The translations under genes and the position numbers were made by a program. Positions 37,918 through 45,408 of a DNA stretch of 45,408 nt are shown piece after piece. Positions within the stretch are counted from its first letter, which is position 1; the number at the start of each line of letters is the position of its first letter. The stretch spans positions 1 through 45,408 of the forward strand of contig JASAOO010003350.1 of NCBI GenBank assembly GCA_030849075.1. The letters run 5' to 3'. The stretch comes from Zelonia costaricensis. Lineage: Eukaryota; Euglenozoa; Kinetoplastea; Trypanosomatida; Trypanosomatidae. Under the pieces are notes generated by a model, which was not told the origin of the DNA, searched no databases, and saw nothing but the letters and a program-made list of their open reading frames with translations.

Positions 37918-40900
37918 TCAGCGGCGCATGCCATGGCGCGCCACGCCACCCCGCTGCCGCTGCCGCTCCGCCGCGTCGACGTCGGCGCAGAACTCAACTT
38001 GCATGTCCCGCAGCGCCTCGTACTCGCTCACCGACACCGCAGCGCTACCGCCAAATGCGTTGTAGAAGATGTCGTAGTCGGCGGGCGTGATGGCAACGTA
38101 GAACCACTCCACCGGCGGGCCGTGCACGTGCGGCACCTCAGCCGGCACCTTCACCGAGGCGGGGAAGAGGGACGGGTACATGCTCACCCGCTGCCGGTCC
38201 TCAGGGCGGCAGTAGCACAGCAAGTTCACGATCGGCCCCGGCTCACGCATGAAGGCGACCCGCTGCAGCCACATGCGCGAGATGTACACCACGGAGCTCG
38301 TGGACGACGCCGTGGCGGGCCCGTCTGTCGACGACGAGGAGAAGGACGACAGGCTGTGCAAGTGCTGCGCTCTCTCACGCGCGTCGGCGCTGGTGCTGGT
38401 GCCGTTCGCGTTCCTCGCGTTGGCGGCTGTTGTGGCGGTGGCCGCCGCCGTCGCCATGGCCGCGGCCGCAGCGCCAGAGGTGGGCGACAGATAGTAGCAC
38501 GCCTTGCGCCGCAGCTGCTCGGTCTCGTCCGACTCCGGCGGGGCCTGCACGAGTGGCTGACGGCGGTAGAGCAGCACGTACTCGGTGTCGGTCGCCACCA
38601 CCTCCTCCGCCCGCTCCACCTCGTCGTCGCTGATGTACACCCACACCCGCTGCTGCTCCGTCGTCTTGTGAAGGAAGACGGTGTAGTGGCCGCCGTCGTA
38701 GCCGCCGTGGTGGTTGATGATGCCGTCCAGCGAGTAGGTGGTGGCGATGGTGCTCCCCGCGGCGTGCCGATTCGCGGTGCCGACTGCTTCCGGGGTGGCC
38801 GAGGTCGCGGTGTTGCCTGCGCCGCTGGGCGCCGCGCGGGGGCGGTGGTGGTACTGGTGCGCCTGCGTGTGGCTGTGCGGCTCCGCGCGTGACGTCGAGT
38901 ACCGCGAGGCGTGCTTGTTGGTGGTGCTGCTGCTGCTGGCGCTGGTCGCGGCGGAGGCGAGGCAGGCGGGGAGCGGCTCCGCGAAGCCGGCGACGCTGCT
39001 GTGCAGGTAGCTGCGCAGGTCCAGGAACTCTGGTAACGCCGCTCGAGACGGCCGGTGACGGCCACTGCCACTGCCACTGGGAAGGGCCTGTGCCTGGGCC
39101 TGGGCCGGGGTGAGCGGCTGCCAGGCGGCCGGGAAGAACACCGAGTCGGTCTTCTTGCGGTTGAAGAAGCGGCCCGCCTCGAAGCGCTTCATGTGGACGA
39201 GGAGGTACTCGGGCAGCTGCAGCAGCGACTCCGACTTGGTCGCGTCGCTGGCGGTGCCGCACGACTCGCAGCGGTACTTGTTCGTACCGTGCAGCAGCTC
39301 CGGCTCGAAGTGGATGTCGAGGCACTCGTCCAGCCACAGCGGGTACGGGAAGGGGCCCTCGAAGAGACGCTTGATCTGGGCCCACGCCGCGGCGCAGATG
39401 GAGATTGGGTTCCACCACGTCAACCGGAACGGCTTCTTCACCTGCCGCGGCTGCCCGTCCGGGTCCACGCGGCGGGGCACGTTGGGGTGCGCCGCGGCGA
39501 ACCGCTTGCGCTGCTTCGTCGTCGGCACGTCGAGCATCAGCCCATTGAACGGGCTCACCACGCGCGAGACGGCGCGGCAGTGGTGACACTCCACCTGCGA
39601 CAGCGAGTAGCCGCGGAAGGCATCGACGAGCGGGTTGAAGTGCAGCCGCGGCGGCCGGAAGGAGCCCGTGTACGGCTTTCCCGCCCGCTCCTTCACCCGC
39701 CGCTCGAGCTCCTCGTTCTCGCGGTTCACCTGCTCCATGAGCCGCAGCACCGTCATGCAGTGCGCACTGCGCGGCCCCGGCAGGACGAGGTCGGCGCTCG
39801 TCACCGACAGCGGCGAGGGCTGCGAGGGCTGCGAGAACTCCTCGCCCACGTACGGCTCCGCGCACCGCGCCTGCAGCGGCACGCCGGCGGCCGCCACGGA
39901 TGTGGAGGCGCTCGCCACGTGGCGCGGCGAGCCGGCGGAGGACGACTGCGCCAGGGGACGCCGCGCCGCGGCCGCGTCCTCGAAGGACAGGAGGAGCTGC
40001 GAGACCTCCGCGTACTGCCCGCCCTCCTCCTCGAGGCTGGCCAGCAGTGCCGTCACCATCTCCGACGCGTCCTGCTGACTGCGGCCCTCGAACTGCGGGT
40101 AGACGCGGGCGAGGGCGTCAAGTGTGCGGATGGGGGACAGGGCGCAGCCGTTACTGCCGCAGCCCGTGTCCATGCTCGCGAGCAGCATGGAGAACTCCTG
40201 GCACAGCGCGTGGGTGGCGGCACTGCCGCGCAGGCACAGCCGGGCCGCCGTCGCCGGCCGCGAGGAGGGGCTGGCGGACAGCGGCGAGTTGCTCGGGACC
40301 GCGGCGGTGGAGCGGCCAAACGGTGAGGCGCGCAGGCCGTACACGAGGGCCGGGCAGTTGACCAGCAGCTGCATGCCTGAGTTGAAGTAGCACGTGTTGC
40401 CGAGGTTCTGCAGCGGGCACAGCAGCATCGGGTGGAAGCGGTTTTCGTGGCTCGCCCGCGCCTCGGCCTCACGCTGCACGGCGCTCGTGTCGGCCCACGT
40501 GAGCGGCAACACGGTGTGGAAGGAGGAGCCGCCGCCACCGGAGCCGCTGCCGCCGTGACGGTTTCCATTGCCGCTCCCACTGCTGGGCGTCCGCGCGGTG
40601 TGCGTCGACGTCGCCGTGGGGGACGTGACCCCTCCCGGGGTGGCGGTGATGACGGTGTTGGTCGTGGGGCCTGCAGGCCGCGGGCCCGACTTGGCAAGGC
40701 TCGGCACGGCGGTGTGTAAGCTCGACGTGCTGGCCATCGCGCTGCTGCGCAGTGCCGCGGTGAGGGCGGGGGCGGCGGAGGCGCCGTTCATAGGCGGTGC
40801 GTTGACGGCGGTCGTGCGGGCCCCACGTGACGGGCGCAGCGCGTCCGTTGGCGCGGCGGCCTCCTCGACCGCGACGCCGGGGAGCTCGATGGCCTCGTAC

Positions 40901-40968
40901 AGATCAACATCGAGCGAGATGATCGACTCCTCCTCGCGAGCGCGCGTCGACGAACTTCCGCGCTGCAT
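37918..40968 (-). CDS. Ubiquitin carboxyl-terminal hydrolase (C19/USP family) with DUSP-like C-terminus
   Basis: A 1016-aa deubiquitinase that removes ubiquitin by a Cys protease mechanism. The start is set at 40968 because sequence above it is a translated (TG)n repeat. A low-complexity Ser/Thr/Ala N-terminus (1-180) precedes the catalytic domain (about 180-810). The Cys box LQNLGNTCYFNSGMQLL (187-203) has nucleophile Cys193, and the His box GGYDGGHYTVFLHK (755-768) has His761. An Asp in WVYISDDEV (776-784) may complete the site. Two CxxC pairs (461/464 and 567/570) form a fingers-type zinc site. QQDASEMV (298-305) is the usual QQDA motif. The catalytic core is enlarged by Ser/Ala-rich inserts. 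Near 890-915, VVYISRMWLQRV and PGPIVN resemble a DUSP domain, placed C-terminal as in USP20/33. Substrate is unknown. All catalytic residues are present. Confidence 0.9.
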   Translation of the reverse strand: MQRGSSSTRAREEESIISLDVDLYEAIELPGVAVEEAAAPTDALRPSRGARTTAVNAPPMNGASAAPALTAALRSSAMASTSSLHTAVPSLAKSGPRPAGPTTNTVITATPGGVTSPTATSTHTARTPSSGSGNGNRHGGSGSGGGGSSFHTVLPLTWADTSAVQREAEARASHENRFHPMLLCPLQNLGNTCYFNSGMQLLVNCPALVYGLRASPFGRSTAAVPSNSPLSASPSSRPATAARLCLRGSAATHALCQEFSMLLASMDTGCGSNGCALSPIRTLDALARVYPQFEGRSQQDASEMVTALLASLEEEGGQYAEVSQLLLSFEDAAAARRPLAQSSSAGSPRHVASASTSVAAAGVPLQARCAEPYVGEEFSQPSQPSPLSVTSADLVLPGPRSAHCMTVLRLMEQVNRENEELERRVKERAGKPYTGSFRPPRLHFNPLVDAFRGYSLSQVECHHCRAVSRVVSPFNGLMLDVPTTKQRKRFAAAHPNVPRRVDPDGQPRQVKKPFRLTWWNPISICAAAWAQIKRLFEGPFPYPLWLDECLDIHFEPELLHGTNKYRCESCGTASDATKSESLLQLPEYLLVHMKRFEAGRFFNRKKTDSVFFPAAWQPLTPAQAQAQALPSGSGSGRHRPSRAALPEFLDLRSYLHSSVAGFAEPLPACLASAATSASSSSTTNKHASRYSTSRAEPHSHTQAHQYHHRPRAAPSGAGNTATSATPEAVGTANRHAAGSTIATTYSLDGIINHHGGYDGGHYTVFLHKTTEQQRVWVYISDDEVERAEEVVATDTEYVLLYRRQPLVQAPPESDETEQLRRKACYYLSPTSGAAAAAMATAAATATTAANARNANGTSTSADARERAQHLHSLSSFSSSSTDGPATASSTSSVVYISRMWLQRVAFMREPGPIVNLLCYCRPEDRQRVSMYPSLFPASVKVPAEVPHVHGPPVEWFYVAITPADYDIFYNAFGGSAAVSVSEYEALRDMQVEFCADVDAAERQRQRGGVARHGMRR

Positions 40969-41007
40969 TGCGAGCACACACACACACACACACACGCACG
41001 CGCACGG

Positions 41008-41074
41008 CTGTTTGCAGGGCGACGTGTCGCAGCACACGTGACGGTGGTGAGGGAGGCGGGGGAGGGCGGAGACG
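41008..41074 (-). promoter_or_regulatory. Predicted trans-splice acceptor for the ubiquitin hydrolase
   Basis: A minus-strand pyrimidine-rich tract (about 41072-41046) is followed by the first AG at 41009-41008. A (TG)n repeat (sense strand; plus-strand CA at 40976-40995) lies between it and the ATG at 40968. Confidence 0.4.
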
Positions 41075-41197
41075 CGCAAACACCAAAGCCAACAGGAGGC
41101 GGCTAAAAAGGAGGAGAGGCAGCGTGCGTGGGTGCCCGGGGAAGAAGAAAAAAAAGTGGCGCCCTCTCGAAGCGGCTCGCACACACACACAGAAAGA

Positions 41198-41243
41198 TAG
41201 ACACAGACACAGACACGGACACAGACACAGACACAGACACACA
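41198..41243. repeat. (ACAGAC)n hexanucleotide repeat
   Basis: About seven units of ACAGAC with one G-for-A change near 41217, ending in a short CA run. It lies in the spacer upstream of the ubiquitin hydrolase gene. Confidence 0.85.
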
Positions 41244-42951
41244 CGGCGTGGTGGTGCCGGCGGAGGAGGTCGCTGCACGGGCCGACGACCACGGTGACAG
41301 GGAGAGGACTCAATCAACTCGAGTTCACAGCGCAAGGCAGAACACCGTGTGTGCGTGTGTGTGTTGGGGTTGTTGGGGGCGGGGGGGGTTAGAGAAGGAA
41401 GCGGGAAAGGAGAGTGGAACTCAGGAGAAGAACGATGGCGGTTGGTGGGGGAGGAGAGTCTTTAGCAACTGTAGCGCAAGTGATGTCGGAGGGGGGGGGG
41501 GGGGGGCGGNAAAGCGGAAAGGCAGAAGCGAAGCTTGATCGGAGAAAAAAAAGAAGCAAAGACACCGAGCGACGGTACAACGACGACAACGACGACGTTC
41601 CCGGAACTGCTGACGGCCAACACAGCGAAGAGAGAAGCTGAAGAGGAGACACACACACGCAAACGCGCAAGGGAGGAGGGGAACGAAGCGGCGGTCAATG
41701 CAGCCGCTCGACAGCAGGGCAGCGTGTGGGTGGGTGAGTAAAGCGCACAGTGTGACTGATGGAGCGGTGATGACACCGGTGCAAACAACAACAAAAAAAA
41801 AAAGGTGAGTTCAGCGTCGTAGCCAACTCGAAAAAGAGGGGCAAGACAGACCAAAGCTGAACAGGCTGCGGCGCCTTGTCCGAACCTTGTGCTGACGTGC
41901 GTTTGCGTTCACGTATGCGTGCCTACTGTATGCGCGCGTGTGAGGGAGTGTGTGCGTGTGTGTGTTTTGCTACGTTGCGTCCTTCGACCTGCAGCGTCGC
42001 GCTGTCCTATGTGCTTTGAGGAGGGGGGTAGAGGAAGTGCGGGTGGCACGGGCTTGCACAGTCACGCAGCCGGGGCTTCCCGATCCCCATGCGGCGGAGG
42101 GAGGGGGAGGTAGGGAGGTGGGTGAAGGTTACAGCGCGGGGCGCCCGAGATGGAGAGGGAGGTGGAGGGGCGGAAGAGAAAGGGGGAGGGGGAAGTGCAG
42201 CGGGCTGCAGCTGCGTCGTAGGAGAGTTATCACGCACAGGCTCTGCCATTGTAAAGCGCAGGAGTGGCAAGGGCAGTGCACCCCACGTCACGTACCACCG
42301 CTTTGCGTGGTGGCGAGTCGTGCAAGGGGTCACAGACACACACACACACGCATGCAGCCGTCCTCCGTGCGAGTGCATCGCCCGCAGCGTGGCCGGCGGT
42401 GGGGGGTAGGGGGGGGAGGCTACAACTCTGCCCACATGCGGTCACAAGCACACATGTTCCCGTCTCTATTATTTTTTCCCGTTCTTCGCATGCTTCAGCG
42501 TTGCACTGCAAGAGTTGTGTGCGCTGTTGCGCCTCGGTGCGCCTGCGTACACGGCACGCAACCGCAGAGGGGGGGGGACCCACTCCATGACTCACCCCAC
42601 CCCCGCCCCGCCCCCGGCGCCCACACCTTTCCCCACGTCAGCCTATCGACCCTCACACATGCCAAAGCACAGCCACGGCGTGAGGTCCTACCAACTGTGC
42701 TGCAACACCACCTATCCCCGCGTGGGGTAGAGGCTGATTGAGGAAGAGCTGGAGAGGCAGGAAAGGACAAGGTGGAGGGGGGAGGGGGGCAGGTGGGCAG
42801 GTGGGCACACGACCATCTCGCCACTCTTCGCCGCCACGGCCACGTGTGGCCGCCATCTGTAAAAGGAAGGAAAGGGCGTCAGCCGGAGCGGAGCAGCGTG
42901 CACGACTCTGTCAAGCGAGCATCAGTTGTGTGCGTGTGCGTATGCGCGTGC
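41244..42951. other. Intergenic region between HslU and ubiquitin hydrolase
   Basis: About 1.7 kb with no gene seen. It includes G-runs (41378-41387, 41491-41506), an N gap at 41510, an A-run (41793-41802), a GT tract (about 41951-41964) and CA repeats (42332-42350). It should hold the 3' UTR of HslU. Confidence 0.6.
41490..41510. other. G-run with single-N assembly gap
   Basis: A run of about 16 G is followed by CGG and an N at 41510. The gap sits at a homopolymer and no flanking duplication is seen. Confidence 0.8.
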
Positions 42952-44514
42952 TCACAGGAGGTACTTGGCGAGGTTCACGTTCTTCTGTAGCTTCTCCGTG
43001 GCCTCCCGCACCAGTGCGGCCGTGATCTCGACCTTCTTGCCCTCGTAGTCCTCGCAGCCAAAGCTGTAGGGATCCATGACGCGCTCAAGAATAGTGTTGA
43101 GGCGGCGCGCCCCGATGTTCTGCCCCTGCCCGTTCACCGCGCACGTCACCTTGGCCAGCTCGCTGATGCCCGCCTCCGTGAAGACCACATCGATCTTCTC
43201 CGTCTTCATCATCTCCTCCTGTTGCCGCAGCAGGTTGAACTTGGGCTCCGTCAGGATGCGGCGGAAGTCTGTCTCCGTCAGCGCCTGCAGCTCCACCCGC
43301 ACCGGCAGGCGGCCCTGCAGCTCCGCGATCATGTCCGACGTCTTGGCCACGTGGAAGGCTCCGGAGCAGATGAAGAGAATGTTGTCCGTCGCGATAACGC
43401 TGCCGTCCTTCATCGTCACGTTCGAGCCCTCGATCAGCGGCAACAGGTCCTGCTGCACGCCGGTGGAGCTGACGTCGGCGTTCGCGCTGGACGGCTCGGC
43501 GACGACCTTGTCGATCTCATCTACGAACACGACGCCCTCCTCCTCCGCCAGCGCGCGGGCCAAAGTGTTCACGGAGGCCTCGTCGATCAGCTTATCCAGC
43601 GCCTCCTGCGTCGCGAGCGGCACGGCATCGACGATGCGCTTCGTCACAGACATGCGCGGCCGCTTTGGCTCTCCGCCCAGGCCGAGCAGCATGCCCACCG
43701 ACTGCAGGTCGATCGCCCCCTCCCGCGGGGGCTTGGTAGGGGCCTGCGGCGCGGCAACGTCAATCGTCACCATATCATTCTTGATGGGCTCGCTCTCGTA
43801 GTGCTCGCGGAAGTACTCCAGCGTGTGCTGCAGCGGCTGCCCCCCGTCCTCCGCCTCCGAGGACGGGGCGGCGGCGGCAGCAGCGGCACCCTCTGCACTG
43901 TCGCCCGTCGCCGCGGCAGCGCTCGCCGGAGTCGCGGCGTCCGACGCGGGCGCATCTGCTGCGCCGCGCATGGTGCGGTCGACTGCCTGCATGCGGCGGC
44001 CAACCGACCACGCGCTGTAGACTGTGTCGAGCGCCATGTTGAGTGCCTCAGCGTGCCGCTCCGCCTCCAGTGCACGCCGCGCCTTTAGCTTCGCGTTGGT
44101 GTAGAGCTCCTCGATGATGCTCTCCACGTCCTTGCCCTTGAAGCCAACCTCGGTGTACTTGGTGGCCTCGACCTTGATGAACGGCGCGTCCGTGATGCGG
44201 GCCATGCGGCGCGAGATTTCCGTCTTGCCCACCCCAGTGGGGCCGATAAGTAGCATGTTCTTGGGCATCACCTCCTTCTGCAGGTCGGCGTCGCCCAGCT
44301 GCCGCCGGCGCCAGCGGTTGCGCAGCGCGATGGCGACGGCGCGCTTGCCTGCCTCCTGGCCCACGATGTACGCGTCGAGGATCTTGGTGATAGCACGTGG
44401 CGAGAGGTCGTCGAGCTTGTTGGCCTTCTCCCGCGTGACCTGCACCACGTCGGGGGAGGGGGTGCTCGCTGCTGCCGCCACGCAGAGCAGCCGACGCGCC
44501 GGGAAGCGGAACAT
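42952..44514 (-). CDS. HslU: HslU, ATPase subunit of the mitochondrial HslVU protease
   Basis: A 520-aa AAA+ unfoldase (Clp/Hsp100, ClpY) that feeds proteins to the HslV peptidase; in trypanosomatids the complex is mitochondrial and affects kinetoplast DNA. The ATG at 44514 begins a basic amphipathic leader (MFRFPARRLLCVAAAA), as for mitochondrial import. Motifs: SPRAITKILDAYIVGQ (38-53), Walker A GPTGVGKTE (91-99), pore segment TEVGFKGKDVES (121-132), Walker B VVFVDEIDK (328-336), GVQQDLLPL (352-360) and sensor 2 GARRL (468-472). An Ala-rich insert (about 187-217) lies in the intermediate domain. The C-terminus, LAKYLL, fits the HslU tail that docks into HslV. The usual GYVG pore loop reads GFKG. 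T. brucei has two HslU paralogues, and I cannot tell which this is. Confidence 0.93.
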   Translation of the reverse strand: MFRFPARRLLCVAAAASTPSPDVVQVTREKANKLDDLSPRAITKILDAYIVGQEAGKRAVAIALRNRWRRRQLGDADLQKEVMPKNMLLIGPTGVGKTEISRRMARITDAPFIKVEATKYTEVGFKGKDVESIIEELYTNAKLKARRALEAERHAEALNMALDTVYSAWSVGRRMQAVDRTMRGAADAPASDAATPASAAAATGDSAEGAAAAAAAPSSEAEDGGQPLQHTLEYFREHYESEPIKNDMVTIDVAAPQAPTKPPREGAIDLQSVGMLLGLGGEPKRPRMSVTKRIVDAVPLATQEALDKLIDEASVNTLARALAEEEGVVFVDEIDKVVAEPSSANADVSSTGVQQDLLPLIEGSNVTMKDGSVIATDNILFICSGAFHVAKTSDMIAELQGRLPVRVELQALTETDFRRILTEPKFNLLRQQEEMMKTEKIDVVFTEAGISELAKVTCAVNGQGQNIGARRLNTILERVMDPYSFGCEDYEGKKVEITAALVREATEKLQKNVNLAKYLL

Positions 44515-44563
44515 CGCGAGGAGCCGCCAGTCGAGAAGGTAAAGAAAGCGAACGCGGACGCAC

Positions 44564-44602
44564 CTCCGCGGTGTGGGCCACAGAGGGAGAGAGAGAGGGA
44601 GG
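44564..44602 (-). promoter_or_regulatory. Predicted trans-splice acceptor for HslU
   Basis: A CT-repeat pyrimidine tract on the minus strand (44602-44582) is followed by the first AG at 44565-44564, about 50 nt above the ATG at 44514. Confidence 0.55.
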
Positions 44603-45408
44603 CGCAGCGCCGACGGCACCCGCAATAGAAACGAAAAGAAGCCCTGTCGCTGGATCTCCGTGAGAGAGACACGCACCGGCACGCACGCGAGCAAGACCAC
44701 CGTGTGTCTGCGCTCTCGTCTTCCGTTTGTGTTTTCTTTCTTTCTTTTTTTGTTTGCTACGAACTGGCGATCGACGATGTCCGTGTGCACGCACGTGTGT
44801 GTGTGTGTGTGTGTGTGCGAGAGCTCAGGTGGAGTAGCGCAGTGAAAGATGGAGTTTGAACGGCGCGCGATGGGCATGAAGGAGAAACGACCGGGGGGGG
44901 GGCCAGTCTCGAAAGGGCAGCTCCAGGCATCCCCGAGAGAGGGGTGACGGGGGGAGGGCGGGGCGGGGGAGGGCACTCGCCGCACCAACAAGCCCGCCCT
45001 CCATCGCACGTCATGCACCTCTCCCACGCCGTCTGAGTGCGCGGGGTTCTGCCGAGAACGGCATGCGCCACAGCGGCGCACATTCCCCACACGAGCGCAG
45101 CTAAACACGCTGGCTGTTCCGCGCAGCCTCTCCTCCCCCCATCCTGCACAGCCAGTACTGGCGTGGAGACAGCGGGCGTGAAAGCGAGTCAGGGGAAGAG
45201 AGGCGAGAGAGCGAGCTTGTCCAACGGTCTGCTTGAGCCCTGACTGCCCAACCCCCCACACACGGCAGCAGGAAGAAGACGTGGCCCACCCTCTGCGTGT
45301 GTATGCGAGTAGGCGCCAGCTTCCCTCGCTGCTTCGTTCTTTTCGGCTGATGTTTGACGTCGCTTTCCGTTAGTGTCCGTGACCCCGGGGGGCACCCCCC
45401 CCAACTGT
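44603..45408. other. Non-coding right end of window
   Basis: About 800 bp above HslU with no gene seen. It contains a GT repeat (44797-44818), short C- and G-runs and mixed sequence. The frame of the HslU gene stays open far upstream, but those codons lie above the splice acceptor and have no homology-like character. Confidence 0.6.

Noticed and set aside
44515..45261. Upstream in-frame extension of HslU (about 249 codons)
   Set aside because: It lies above the predicted splice acceptor at 44564 and contains repeat translation; the ATG at 44514 begins a proper mitochondrial leader.

Overview
The window looks like a stretch of a Leishmania-type trypanosomatid chromosome. It is GC-rich nuclear DNA, and every supportable gene is intronless and on the minus strand, as in a polycistronic directional gene cluster. 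Genes are separated by 0.5-3.3 kb of non-coding DNA full of (CA)n/(GT)n tracts and G-runs. Upstream of every start codon there is a polypyrimidine tract followed by AG on the minus strand, as expected for spliced-leader trans-splicing. Proteins carry Ala/Ser/Gly/Gln/Pro-rich insertions typical of the genus. From memory, CRK12 lies on chromosome 9 in Leishmania, so this may be part of that chromosome; species was not determined.

In transcription order (right to left): mitochondrial HslU ATPase (44514-42952); a C19 ubiquitin hydrolase with a DUSP-like tail (40968-37918); MCM4 (36916-33845); the BUD31/G10 splicing factor (33051-32248); a 12-TM major facilitator transporter (29893-28013); an ER-anchored protein with an apparent SMP lipid-transfer domain (25650-23170); a divergent kinesin (22327-18341); an unrecognised 244-aa protein (about 17802-17068); a CDK, probably CRK12 (16321-13712); and a tandem pair of paralogous receptor-like proteins (12343-9425 and 6059-3225). 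The genes mix housekeeping functions (replication, splicing, proteolysis, cell cycle, motility, transport) and are not an operon in the functional sense; they share a transcript, not a pathway.

The most interesting locus is the tandem pair at the left. Each protein has TM1, a CHASE-like extracellular sensor, TM2, and a cytosolic domain that aligns by eye with class III adenylate cyclases but lacks both metal-binding aspartates and the transition-state asparagine. A conserved C-terminal module of unknown function follows. A CHASE-sensor pseudocyclase differs from the classical trypanosomatid receptor adenylate cyclases, which have a large Venus-flytrap ectodomain and a single TM. The two copies share a 161-bp tract with one mismatch inside otherwise more diverged genes, suggesting gene conversion or strong constraint.

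Four single-N gaps (8030, 12456, 22543, 41510) mark assembly joins. Two are flanked by near-identical duplicated sequence and two sit at homopolymer G-runs, so local structure there should not be trusted. No tRNA, rRNA, snoRNA, CRISPR array or intact transposon was recognised.
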